DNA from: Hyphomonadaceae bacterium
GTDB taxonomy: Bacteria > Pseudomonadota > Alphaproteobacteria > Caulobacterales > Aquidulcibacteraceae
Reading direction: 5' to 3'
NCBI GenBank assembly: GCA_023384105.1
Contig: JAHDXR010000010.1
Coordinates: 62,001 to 126,000, forward strand
Length of the DNA: 64,000 nt
Both the position numbers and the translations under genes were made by a program. The notes under the pieces were generated by a model, which was not told the origin of the DNA, ran no database searches, and saw only the letters and a list, made by a program, of their open reading frames with translations. This document shows, one piece after another, positions 11,869-20,066 of this stretch (its first letter is position 1; each line of letters begins with the position of its first letter).

Positions 11869-12375
11869 ATGCGCACGCTGATCCTGTTTCGCCACGCCAA
11901 AGCCGTCCGTCTGCACGAGGCTCAGAGCGACAAGGCGCGCGGCCTTACCGGCCGCGGCCGCCGCGACAGCGCCGCCGCAGGCGCGGCGATGGCCGACGCC
12001 GGGCTCAAGCCCGCGCTGGCGCTCGTCTCCACGGCGCAGCGCACGCGCGAGACGGCGGAGTTCGCCCTGCAGAGCTTCGCGCTGGAAACGCGCTGCGAGG
12101 AAGCGCTCTATCACGCCTCGCCCGAAGGCATTTGGGACGCGTTCAGCGCCGGCGACGCCGAGAGCCTCATCATCGTCGGCCACAATCCGGGCGTCGGCGA
12201 ACTGGTGACGATGCTGGTGCACCAGGCCCATGACGGCTCGAAACTGGCGCGCGAGTTCAGCGGGCATTTTCCGACCGCGGCGTGGGCGGCGTTCGAGGTG
12301 AAGGGCGACCTGATGCGCGCGGCGGGCCCGCGTCTGCTCGCGGCGTGGAAGCCGCTGCGGGATCGCGACGATTAG
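11869..12375 (+). CDS. SixA-like histidine phosphatase
   Basis: MRTLILFRHAKAV (RHA motif), IIVGHNPGVGELV. Confidence 0.9.
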   Translation: MRTLILFRHAKAVRLHEAQSDKARGLTGRGRRDSAAAGAAMADAGLKPALALVSTAQRTRETAEFALQSFALETRCEEALYHASPEGIWDAFSAGDAESLIIVGHNPGVGELVTMLVHQAHDGSKLAREFSGHFPTAAWAAFEVKGDLMRAAGPRLLAAWKPLRDRDD

Positions 12376-12565
12376 CCGGTCTCGCGACGTCGGCGGAGCG
12401 CGGTGAATACGTCACGTCCACGATAGAAGACGCCGAGTATCGCGAAATGACGCGGTCGATAAAGGCATCCGCGAACTCGCGGCCGCGGACGCCGGCGATG
12501 TGGTTGCGGATGGCGATCAGATCTTCTGTTGCGTCGCGATCGAAGATGACCGCGTAGCGCGCCAC
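12372..12565 (-). pseudogene. Decayed ParE toxin: N-terminus and C-terminus retained in different frames, middle missing
   Basis: N-part VARYAVIFDRDATEDLIAIRNHIAGVRGREFADAFIDRVIS in one frame; shifting frame gives ILGVFYRGRDVFTALRRRRETG* (ParE-type C-terminus). The central ParE region is absent. Confidence 0.78.
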
Positions 12566-12568
12566 GGA

Positions 12569-12817
12569 TCAGGCCTTGAGCAGGCGCGTGCGGACTTCCT
12601 CAGCGCTCAGGGCGCGCGACGGATCGGCGGCGAGCGCATCCGCGCGTGCGGCGACGACATCCCGAAGCCACGCGTCGAGGTCTGAGGCGCGGCTCTCTTC
12701 CAGGGCGTCGAGCGCGTCCTCGATCGCCTCTTCCGGTCGTGCGTATTTCTGTTCAGCCACCAGGCGCAGGAGGCGATCAGCGGCCTCGCCGCTCAGCGTA
12801 ACTTTCACATCGGACAT
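12569..12817 (-). CDS. ParD/CopG-like antitoxin, partner of the decayed toxin
   Basis: 82 aa; VKVTLSGEAADRLLRLVAEQKYARPEEAIEDALDALEE...DAWLRDVVAARADALAADPSRALSAEEV; immediately upstream of the ParE relic. Confidence 0.75.
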   Translation of the reverse strand: MSDVKVTLSGEAADRLLRLVAEQKYARPEEAIEDALDALEESRASDLDAWLRDVVAARADALAADPSRALSAEEVRTRLLKA

Positions 12818-12849
12818 TTTATTATTCTAGCGCAATTCTCTGCGCAGCA

Positions 12850-13485
12850 CTACTGGCTCGCCCAGACGATGCGGGCGATCCAGTCCACGTCGGCGGTCGG
12901 CAGCTCGCGCGGCGGGTGGTCGGGGTTGAGCGAGACGAGTTCGATCAGCTGGTCGTTGCGGCGGCCGAGCATCTTGGCCATCACTTCGCCGGCGCGCGTG
13001 CGCACGACGACGCGGTCGCCGCGGCGCACGGCGGCGCCGGGCTGGACGATGACGATGTCGCCGGCGCGGTAGGTCGGCTCCATCGAGTCGCCGGCGATCT
13101 CGAGCGCATAGACGCGATCGTCGCCGAGATCGGGGAAGCGCACGGTCTCGTCGGCGCCGACGGGAAAGCCGTTCTCGTCGAAGAAGCCGTCGGCGCCCGC
13201 GCGCGCCATGCCGACGATGGGAATGGCGCGCCCGGCGCCGCCGGCGCGGCCGGCGAGCAGGGCGGCGAATTCGTCCCAGCTCGCGTCCGCCGCGGCCAGG
13301 GCGCGGGCGATGCTCTCGGTCGAGGGCCAGCGCGGCTTGCCGTCCGCCGCCTGGCGCTTGGACTTGTTGAACGTGGTCGGGTCCAGCCCGGCGGCGCGCG
13401 CGAGGCCGGACGCGGAAAGACCGCGCCGGGCCGCCAAGGCGTCAATCGCGCGCCAGATCTGGCCGTGCTGCATCCTGTTACCCAT
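12850..13485 (-). CDS. S24 family LexA/phage-repressor-like transcriptional regulator
   Basis: N-terminal HTH; VYALEIAGDSMEPTYRAGDIVIVQPGAAVRRGDRVVVRTRAGEVMAKMLGR (S24 Ser/Lys pattern). Confidence 0.88.
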   Translation of the reverse strand: MGNRMQHGQIWRAIDALAARRGLSASGLARAAGLDPTTFNKSKRQAADGKPRWPSTESIARALAAADASWDEFAALLAGRAGGAGRAIPIVGMARAGADGFFDENGFPVGADETVRFPDLGDDRVYALEIAGDSMEPTYRAGDIVIVQPGAAVRRGDRVVVRTRAGEVMAKMLGRRNDQLIELVSLNPDHPPRELPTADVDWIARIVWASQ

Positions 13486-13608
13486 ACCGCAACAGCGGAG
13501 GACTTTCAACCACATCATAGGAAGAAAATCTTAGCGGTAAGACGCCGGGGCATAGGCGGGACGCGATGGCGGGCGACAGCGGCGCCAGAATCGGCGAAGC
13601 GCAGCGGC

Positions 13609-14673
13609 GTGAGCTTTGCGCACGATCTCGCAACCGGCGCGCTGCGCCTGATCGACCCGGAAACGGCGCATGAAGCGGCGCTGACCGGGTTGCGCCTGGG
13701 GCTCGGGCCGCGCGTGCGCGCCGACAAGTTTCCACGGCTGAAGACGACGCTGGCGGGGCTCGATCTGCCGAACCCGGTCGGCATGGCGGCGGGGTTCGAC
13801 AAGAACTGCGAGGCGCCGGATGCGCTGTTTGCGGCGGGCTTCGGCTTCGTCGAGTGCGGCACGGTCACGCCGCGCCCGCAGGCGGGCAATCCGCGGCCGC
13901 GCATTTTCCGGCTCAGCGAGGACCGCTCGGTGATCAACCGGCTCGGCTTCAACAATAAAGGGCTCGACTATTTCGCCGATCGCCTCTCCGCGCGCGCGGG
14001 CAGGCCGGGCGCGCTCGGCGCCAATGTCGGCGCCAACAAGGACAGCGAGGACCGCGCCGCCGATTACGTGCTCGGCATGGGGCGGGTATGGAAGTGCGCG
14101 TCCTATGTGACGGCGAATATCTCCTCGCCTAACACGCCGGGCTTGCGCGGGCTGCAGGAGCGCGGCGCGCTGGAGAATTTGTTGGGACGCCTGCGCGAGG
14201 CGCGCGCGCCGCTCGAAGCGGCGCACGGCAGGCGCCCGCTGTTCTTGAAGGTGGCGCCCGATCTCGACGAGACGGCGGTGCGCGACATCGCCGAACTGGC
14301 GCTGGCGTACGGGCTCGACGCGCTGATCGTCTCCAACACGACGCTGCAGCGGCCCGCGCACCTGACCTCCGACCGTCGCGACGAGGCGGGCGGGCTGTCG
14401 GGCCAGGCGCTGTTTCAGATCTCGACGCACACGCTGCGCCTGTTCGCGCAAGCGCTCGGCGGGCGCTTGCCGCTGATCGGCGTCGGCGGCGTCGCGAGCG
14501 GGCTGACGGCGCTGGCGAAGATCAAGGCCGGCGCGAGCGCGGTGCAGCTCTATTCGGCGATGGCGTACGAGGGGCCGGGGCTGGTCGCGCGCGTGCTCGA
14601 CGAGCTGGACGGCCTGTTGGCGGCCGACGGCTTCGATTCAGCGGCCGAAGCCGTCGGCGCCGATCTGCGCTGA
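13609..14673 (+). CDS. pyrD: Quinone-dependent dihydroorotate dehydrogenase
   Basis: DLPNPVGMAAGFDKN, FVECGTVTPRPQAGNPRPRIFRL and NISSPNTPGLRGLQ; GTG start at 13609 chosen because the ORF upstream is antisense to the S24 gene. Confidence 0.95.
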   Translation: MSFAHDLATGALRLIDPETAHEAALTGLRLGLGPRVRADKFPRLKTTLAGLDLPNPVGMAAGFDKNCEAPDALFAAGFGFVECGTVTPRPQAGNPRPRIFRLSEDRSVINRLGFNNKGLDYFADRLSARAGRPGALGANVGANKDSEDRAADYVLGMGRVWKCASYVTANISSPNTPGLRGLQERGALENLLGRLREARAPLEAAHGRRPLFLKVAPDLDETAVRDIAELALAYGLDALIVSNTTLQRPAHLTSDRRDEAGGLSGQALFQISTHTLRLFAQALGGRLPLIGVGGVASGLTALAKIKAGASAVQLYSAMAYEGPGLVARVLDELDGLLAADGFDSAAEAVGADLR

Positions 14674-14727
14674 ATCCGACGCAAGCGCGCTATGGAGCGC
14701 GGCGCGTCCGATATCTGGCGCGACGCT

Positions 14728-15396
14728 TTAGGCGTTGCGCGCCATGATGCGCTGACGCATCGAGGCGGTCAGTTCGCGCAGGTTGCCCATCAGCGCGCGG
14801 ATGTCGCCATTGTTGCGGCCGAGCACGGCGAGAAACTCGCTCTGCTGCTGCTGCGCCAGCCAGATCTGGTTGCCTTCCAGGATCAGCGAGACGTCGACCA
14901 CCTTCCAGACGTCGCCGTTGCGCAGCAGCCGCCATTGCACCGGCTGCGCGCGGCCGCCGCCGCGCGGCTGGATTTCGCTGGTGACGATGACGTCGCGGCC
15001 GGCGACGCGCTCGACGGAGTCGGTCACGCGCAGCCCTGCGCCGTTATAGCTTTGCAGCCGGTCTTCATAGACCGCGATCGAGTATTCCTGGAACACGCGG
15101 TTCCATTCGGCGCGCAGCGCCGGATCGGCGCGCAACTGGGCGCCGTGGCGGCCGAGCACGAAATTGGCGATGCGCGGCATGTCGGCGAACTGCTCCATCA
15201 GGCGATCGAACGTCTGACGGCGCTGCGTTGCGCTGATCGAGCGGTCGCCCAGCGTGCGCAGTGCGGCGGTCGCGTGCTCCTGCACGTAGCGCTCGGCGTC
15301 GGCGTTGCGCGCCGCGTGCGCGTCAGGAGCGGCAGCGAACACGCCAAGCCCCAGCAAGCCTGCAAAGAACGCGGCGCGGGTGATTGGGAGGTTCAC
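14728..15396 (-). CDS. mlaC: MlaC-like phospholipid-binding periplasmic protein
   Basis: 222 aa with signal peptide; adjacent to mlaA; MlaC/Ttg2D-like domain pattern (FANFVLGR-, VKVVDVSLILEG-like). Confidence 0.82.
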   Translation of the reverse strand: MNLPITRAAFFAGLLGLGVFAAAPDAHAARNADAERYVQEHATAALRTLGDRSISATQRRQTFDRLMEQFADMPRIANFVLGRHGAQLRADPALRAEWNRVFQEYSIAVYEDRLQSYNGAGLRVTDSVERVAGRDVIVTSEIQPRGGGRAQPVQWRLLRNGDVWKVVDVSLILEGNQIWLAQQQQSEFLAVLGRNNGDIRALMGNLRELTASMRQRIMARNA

Positions 15397-16232
15397 TGTG
15401 CTTCTCCTTCAAAATAGTCCAATGCGAAGTAGGTCAGACCGATCTCGTCTGGTGCAGAGGGTGCGTAGCTTACGGCTTCGCCGCCCCCCGGCGATGTGTC
15501 CTCGGTCTCAGGGATGTCCTCGAAATCGGGCAAGTCTTGGACGCCGCCGCGTCCGTTTTCGATCGCGCTCGCGCGCAGCAAGCCGTACGAGGTGCGGAAA
15601 GAGGCGTACGGATCGACCGAGTTGGCGCGCACGTCGTCGACGGTTTCCAGCAAGTGCTCGCGCACCGACAAGCCGGTCAGCGCGCCGCGCGCGATGCGCG
15701 CCGCGTCAGCGTCTTCGCCATTGGCGTAGTTGAGCGGATCGAGCGCCAAGTCGACCAGGCGCCCGGCGGTGTCGCGCACATTGCTCGGGCCGAAGATCGG
15801 CACGAACAGATACGGGCCGGCCGGCACGCCCCACACGGCGAGCGTCTGGCCGAAGTCCTCGTGGTGATATTCAAGTCCGGCGCTGGCGGCGGGGTCGAAC
15901 ACGCCGGCGATGCCGATCGTGGTGTTGAGGCCGAAGCGCGCGGCGGTGACGCCGGCGCGCGCGAACTCGGCCTGCAGCAGGTCGTTGGCGAAGATCACGG
16001 GGCCGCGCAGGTTGCGCAGAAAGTTGCGCACGCCCTGGCGCACGGGGCCGGGCGTTGCGGCGCGATAGCCGCGCGCGAACGGCTCGATCACGGCGTTGTC
16101 GATCGACTCATGCACGGCGAACAGGTCGCGGTTGAGCGGCTCCCACGGATCGCTCACCGGCGCTTGCGCCAACGCAAGGCCGGGCACGGCCAAATAGGCC
16201 ATGAATGCGAACGTCGGCACTTGTCCCCGCAT
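15393..16232 (-). CDS. mlaA: MlaA (VacJ) family lipoprotein
   Basis: DPWEPLNRDLFAVHE, NDLLQAEFARAGVTAARFGLNTTIGIAGVFDPA and DFGQTLAVWGVPAGPYL signatures. Confidence 0.93.
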   Translation of the reverse strand: MRGQVPTFAFMAYLAVPGLALAQAPVSDPWEPLNRDLFAVHESIDNAVIEPFARGYRAATPGPVRQGVRNFLRNLRGPVIFANDLLQAEFARAGVTAARFGLNTTIGIAGVFDPAASAGLEYHHEDFGQTLAVWGVPAGPYLFVPIFGPSNVRDTAGRLVDLALDPLNYANGEDADAARIARGALTGLSVREHLLETVDDVRANSVDPYASFRTSYGLLRASAIENGRGGVQDLPDFEDIPETEDTSPGGGEAVSYAPSAPDEIGLTYFALDYFEGEAQ

Positions 16233-16473
16233 TGGTCCTTACCCTTGCGCCGGCGAGATAATAAGCCGTTTGGGTTAATCAACTTTGCGAGTGAACTGCG
16301 CCGCCCGGCGCTCGGCTGCGACCGCGGTCACGCCTTCGCCGCAGTGAATTAACCAACAGAAAACGCAAGGTTTTTGAAAAGGCGAGGCGTCTCGGCCACA
16401 CCTCCGATTAGTTTTTTGCGGCGCCGAAGACGGGACGCAAGAAAGGGCTTCCCAAGCGCCCGCCGATCACGTC

Positions 16474-16493
16474 ATATAAAGATATGTTTATAT
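16474..16493. promoter_or_regulatory. Palindromic operator candidate overlapping the start codon of the ArsR-methyltransferase gene
   Basis: ATATAAA-GATATG-TTTATAT: perfect 7-bp arms; the ATG at 16484 lies in the spacer. Confidence 0.65.
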
Positions 16494-17461
16494 CTCCAAT
16501 TCAGCTCGCGCCAGAGCGCCGCGACGCCGAGCGCGTCGTCGGCGCGCTGCGGGCGGCGGGGGAGCAGACCAGGCTGCGCATGCTGGCGCTGCTCACGGAA
16601 GGCGAGTTGGCGGTCGGCGAACTGGCGCAGGCGCTGGGGCAGAGCCAGCCGCGCGTGAGCCGGCACCTGAAGCTGCTGACCGAAGCGGGGCTGGTGGAGC
16701 GCGCGCCGGAGGGCGCATGGGTGTTCTACCGGCTGCCGCGCGCGCACACGACCGAGCGGCATTTCGCGGAAGCGGCGCTCGGCATGCTCGATCCGAACGA
16801 TCCGCTGCTGGTGCGCGACGCCGAGCGGCTGCAGGAAATCCGCGCCGCGCGCGAAGCGGCGGCGGCGGAATACTTTGAGCGCAACGCCGCCGACTGGGAG
16901 CGGGTGCGGGCGCTGCACCTGCCGGAGGCGGACATCGACAGCGCCATTCTGGCGGCGGCGGGCGAGGGGCCGTTCGAGCTGATGGTCGATGTCGGCGTCG
17001 GCCAGGGACGGATGATCCAGCTGTTCTCGGACCGCGTGCGGCGCGCCGAGGGCTTCGACACCTCGCGCCAGATGCTGGCGATCGCGCGCGCCTCGCTCGA
17101 CGATCTCAAGGCGAAAGCGGCGGTGCGGTTCGGCGACGCCTATGCGCCGCCGATCGAGCGCGGCGCCGCCGACCTCGTGACCATTCACCAGGTGCTGCAC
17201 TTCCTGGCCGATCCGGGCCGGGCGATCGCGGAGGCGGCGCGCCTGCTGAAGCCGGGCGGACGGCTCGTCATCGTCGATTTTGCGCCGCATGCGCTCGAAT
17301 TCCTGCGCGAGGAGCACGCGCATCGCCGGCTGGGGTTCGCCGATTCCGAGATCGCCGACTGGTGCGCCGCCGCCGACATCGCGCAGCTGAAGACGACGGC
17401 GCTTGCGCCGCAGAAGAGCGGCGCGCTCACAGTGAAGATCTGGGTGGGAGATAAGGCATGA
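16484..17461 (+). CDS. ArsR-family winged-helix regulator fused to SAM-dependent methyltransferase
   Basis: EQTRLRMLALLTEGELAVGELAQALGQSQPRVSRHLKLL (ArsR HTH) plus VDVGVGQGRMIQLFSDRVRRAEGFDTSRQML (SAM-MT). Confidence 0.9.
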   Translation: MFISPIQLAPERRDAERVVGALRAAGEQTRLRMLALLTEGELAVGELAQALGQSQPRVSRHLKLLTEAGLVERAPEGAWVFYRLPRAHTTERHFAEAALGMLDPNDPLLVRDAERLQEIRAAREAAAAEYFERNAADWERVRALHLPEADIDSAILAAAGEGPFELMVDVGVGQGRMIQLFSDRVRRAEGFDTSRQMLAIARASLDDLKAKAAVRFGDAYAPPIERGAADLVTIHQVLHFLADPGRAIAEAARLLKPGGRLVIVDFAPHALEFLREEHAHRRLGFADSEIADWCAAADIAQLKTTALAPQKSGALTVKIWVGDKA

Positions 17462-18369
17462 GCGGAGCCCACGCACACAACCTGATCGCGGAAGCGGCCG
17501 AGCGTCTGGCGGCGCCGCGCGTCTCGTTCGAGTTCTTCCCGCCGAAGACCGAGGCGCTGGAGACGCAGCTCTGGGACTCGATCCGCAAGCTCGAACCGTT
17601 GGCGCCGAGCTTCGTCTCGGTGACCTACGGCGCCGGCGGCTCGACGCGCGACCGCACTCACCGCACTGTCGCGCGCATCGTCGCGGAGACGAAGCTGAAG
17701 CCGGCGGCGCATCTCACCTGCGTCGGCGCCAGCCGCGAGGAGATCGACGGCGTGCTGCGCGACTATTGGAGCGCGGGCGTTCGCCATATCGTGGCGCTGC
17801 GCGGCGATCCGCCGGGCGGCGTCGGCGCGGCTTATGCGCCGCATCCCGAGGGCTATGCGGGCGCGGTCGATCTGGTCGCCGGCGCACGGAAGGTGGCGGA
17901 GTTCGAAGTCTCCGTCGCGGTGCATCCGGAGCGGCATCCGGCCAGCGCCACCTGGGCCGCCGACATCGAGAACTTCAAGCGCAAGCTCGAAGCCGGCGCC
18001 ACGCGCGGCATTTCGCAGTTCTTCTTCGACGCGGACGTGTTCCTGCGTTTCCGCGACCGGCTCGCGGCGGCGGGCGTCGCCGCGCCGGTCGTGCCGGGGA
18101 TCATGCCGGTGACCAACGTCAAGGGCCTGAAGAAGATGGCCGACGGCTGCGGCGCGACGCTGCCGGGCTGGCTGGCGCGGCTGTTCGACGGGCTCGACGA
18201 CGATCCTGACACGCGCCGCCTGGTGGCGTCGGCGACGACGGCGCAATTGTGCGCGCATCTCGCCGCCGAGGGCGTCGAGGATTTTCATTTCTACACGCTG
18301 AACCGCGCCGATCTGACGCTCGCGATCTGCCGCATCATCGGCGTGCGCGCCAAGGAGCAGGCGGTATGA
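17458..18369 (+). CDS. metF: Methylenetetrahydrofolate reductase
   Basis: VSFEFFPPKTEALE, VSVTYGAGGSTRDRT and LRGDPPGG; 4-nt overlap with upstream gene. Confidence 0.96.
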   Translation: MSGAHAHNLIAEAAERLAAPRVSFEFFPPKTEALETQLWDSIRKLEPLAPSFVSVTYGAGGSTRDRTHRTVARIVAETKLKPAAHLTCVGASREEIDGVLRDYWSAGVRHIVALRGDPPGGVGAAYAPHPEGYAGAVDLVAGARKVAEFEVSVAVHPERHPASATWAADIENFKRKLEAGATRGISQFFFDADVFLRFRDRLAAAGVAAPVVPGIMPVTNVKGLKKMADGCGATLPGWLARLFDGLDDDPDTRRLVASATTAQLCAHLAAEGVEDFHFYTLNRADLTLAICRIIGVRAKEQAV

Positions 18370-18386
18370 GCCGTGAACGATGGAGC

Positions 18387-18426
18387 GCGCGTCTTCGGAC
18401 GCGCCTGTGCGGGCCTGAAGGCCCGC
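18387..18426. other. Two tandem 7-bp tetraloop hairpins in the metF / homocysteine methyltransferase gap
   Basis: GCGCGTC-TTCG-GACGCGC (18387-18404) and GCGGGCC-TGAA-GGCCCGC (18409-18426). Confidence 0.6.
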
Positions 18427-18442
18427 GTTCCGGAGGCGCGCC

Positions 18443-19504
18443 ATGAACCGCGCCCAGCGTCTCGCCGCGCTCAACGCCGAACTGGCCAAGCGCATCCTGA
18501 TCCTGGACGGATCGATGGGCGCCTATCTGCAGGGCTTCGGCCTCACCACCAACGATTTCCACGGCACCCGCTTCGTCGAGCACCCGATGTCGCTGAAGGG
18601 CGACAACGACGTCCTGGTGCTGACGCAGCCGGAGACGATCGCCAAGGTGCACGAGGCTTATGTCGCCGCCGGAATCGACATCGTCTCCACCAATACGTTC
18701 AACGCCACGCGCATCAGCCAGGGCGAGTACGCGCTGGAAGACGTCGTCTATGAGATCAATGTCGAGGCGGCGCGGCTGGCGCGGGAGGTCTGCGACCGCG
18801 CCGAGGCGCAGGACGGCAAGCCGCGCGCGGTGGCGGGTTCGATCGGGCCGACGACGAAGCTTCTGTCGATGTCGCCCGAAGTCGGCGATCCGGGCCGGCG
18901 CGATGCGGATTTCGACGGCATGGCCAAGGGCTACGAGGAGCAGGTTCTCGGCCTGATCGAGGGCGGCGCCGACCTGCTGCTGATCGAAACCGTCACCGAT
19001 ACGCTGAACGCGAAGTCGGCGCTGTGGGGCGCGTGGGAGGCGTTCGACAGGACCGGCGTCGAGCTGCCGCTGTGGATCAGCGGCACGATCACCGACCGTT
19101 CCGGCCGCACGCTGTCGGGGCAGACGGTGGAGGCGTTCTACAGTTCCGTGCGCCACGCCGATCCGTGGGCGGTGGGCTTGAACTGCGCGCTCGGGCCCGC
19201 CGACATGCGCGCGTTCCTCGCCGATCTCGCGCGCGTCGCGGAATGCGCGGTGAGCGCCTATCCCAACGCCGGCCTGCCCAACGCCATGGGCGGCTATGAC
19301 GAGACTCCGCATTCGATGGAAGACCACTACGCCGAGTGGGCGCGCGCCGGCTTGCTCAACATCGCCGGCGGCTGCTGCGGCACGACGCCGGAGCATATCG
19401 AGCACATGAAGCACGCGGTCGAAGGCGTCGCGCCGCGGAAAATTCCCGTGCGCGACGTGCGCCTAAAACTCGCCGGCCTCGAACCTTTCACGGCGGCGGC
19501 GTAG
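18443..19504 (+). CDS. Homocysteine S-methyltransferase domain protein (N-terminal half of split MetH)
   Basis: [23 protein letters not shown] and [11 protein letters not shown] (Zn ligands). Confidence 0.93.
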   Translation: MNRAQRLAALNAELAKRILILDGSMGAYLQGFGLTTNDFHGTRFVEHPMSLKGDNDVLVLTQPETIAKVHEAYVAAGIDIVSTNTFNATRISQGEYALEDVVYEINVEAARLAREVCDRAEAQDGKPRAVAGSIGPTTKLLSMSPEVGDPGRRDADFDGMAKGYEEQVLGLIEGGADLLLIETVTDTLNAKSALWGAWEAFDRTGVELPLWISGTITDRSGRTLSGQTVEAFYSSVRHADPWAVGLNCALGPADMRAFLADLARVAECAVSAYPNAGLPNAMGGYDETPHSMEDHYAEWARAGLLNIAGGCCGTTPEHIEHMKHAVEGVAPRKIPVRDVRLKLAGLEPFTAAA

Positions 19505-19505
19505 C

Positions 19506-20066
19506 ATGAGCAAGACCTATGACGCGCTCGACGATCGCTTGATCGGCTTCATCCGCGCACAAAAGATGTTCTTCGTGGCGACGGCGCCGCTGTCAGGCGA
19601 GGGGCGCGTGAACGTGTCGCCGAAAGGCTATGACAGCTTCGCAGTTCTCGATCCCAACACCGTCGCCTATCTCGACCTCGGCGGGTCGGGCGTGGAGACG
19701 ATCGCGCATGTGCGCGAGAACGGGCGCATCACGATCATGTTCTGCGCCTTCGAGGGCGCGGCCAACATCCTGCGTCTTTACGGGCGCGGAGAGGCGGTCT
19801 GCATGGGCGAGCCCGGCTTCGATGCGCTCAAGGCGCTGTTCCCGAACTTCGACCGAGCCCGCGCAGTGATCCGGGTTAAGCTCGACCGGATTGCGGACAG
19901 TTGCGGGTGGGGCGTGCCGTTCTACGACTTCCGCAGTGAACGCGACCAGCTGCAGCGCTGGGTCGAAGCGCGTCCGCGCGAGGAATGGGAAGAGCGCCGC
20001 TATGCGACGAATGGGCGGAGCATCGACGGCCTGACCGGGCTGGTGAAACCGGAGCCACGTTCATGA
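19506..20066 (+). CDS. Pyridoxamine 5'-phosphate oxidase family flavoprotein
   Basis: [62 protein letters not shown]. Confidence 0.88.
   Translation: MSKTYDALDDRLIGFIRAQKMFFVATAPLSGEGRVNVSPKGYDSFAVLDPNTVAYLDLGGSGVETIAHVRENGRITIMFCAFEGAANILRLYGRGEAVCMGEPGFDALKALFPNFDRARAVIRVKLDRIADSCGWGVPFYDFRSERDQLQRWVEARPREEWEERRYATNGRSIDGLTGLVKPEPRS

Noticed and set aside
12916-13608. Long N-terminal extension of pyrD in the supplied ORF
   Set aside because: It is antisense to the S24 regulator; the DHODH domain begins after the GTG at 13609.
16233-16483. Cobalamin riboswitch upstream of the metF/metH run
   Set aside because: No B12-box-like sequence seen; only the ArsR-type palindrome stands out.
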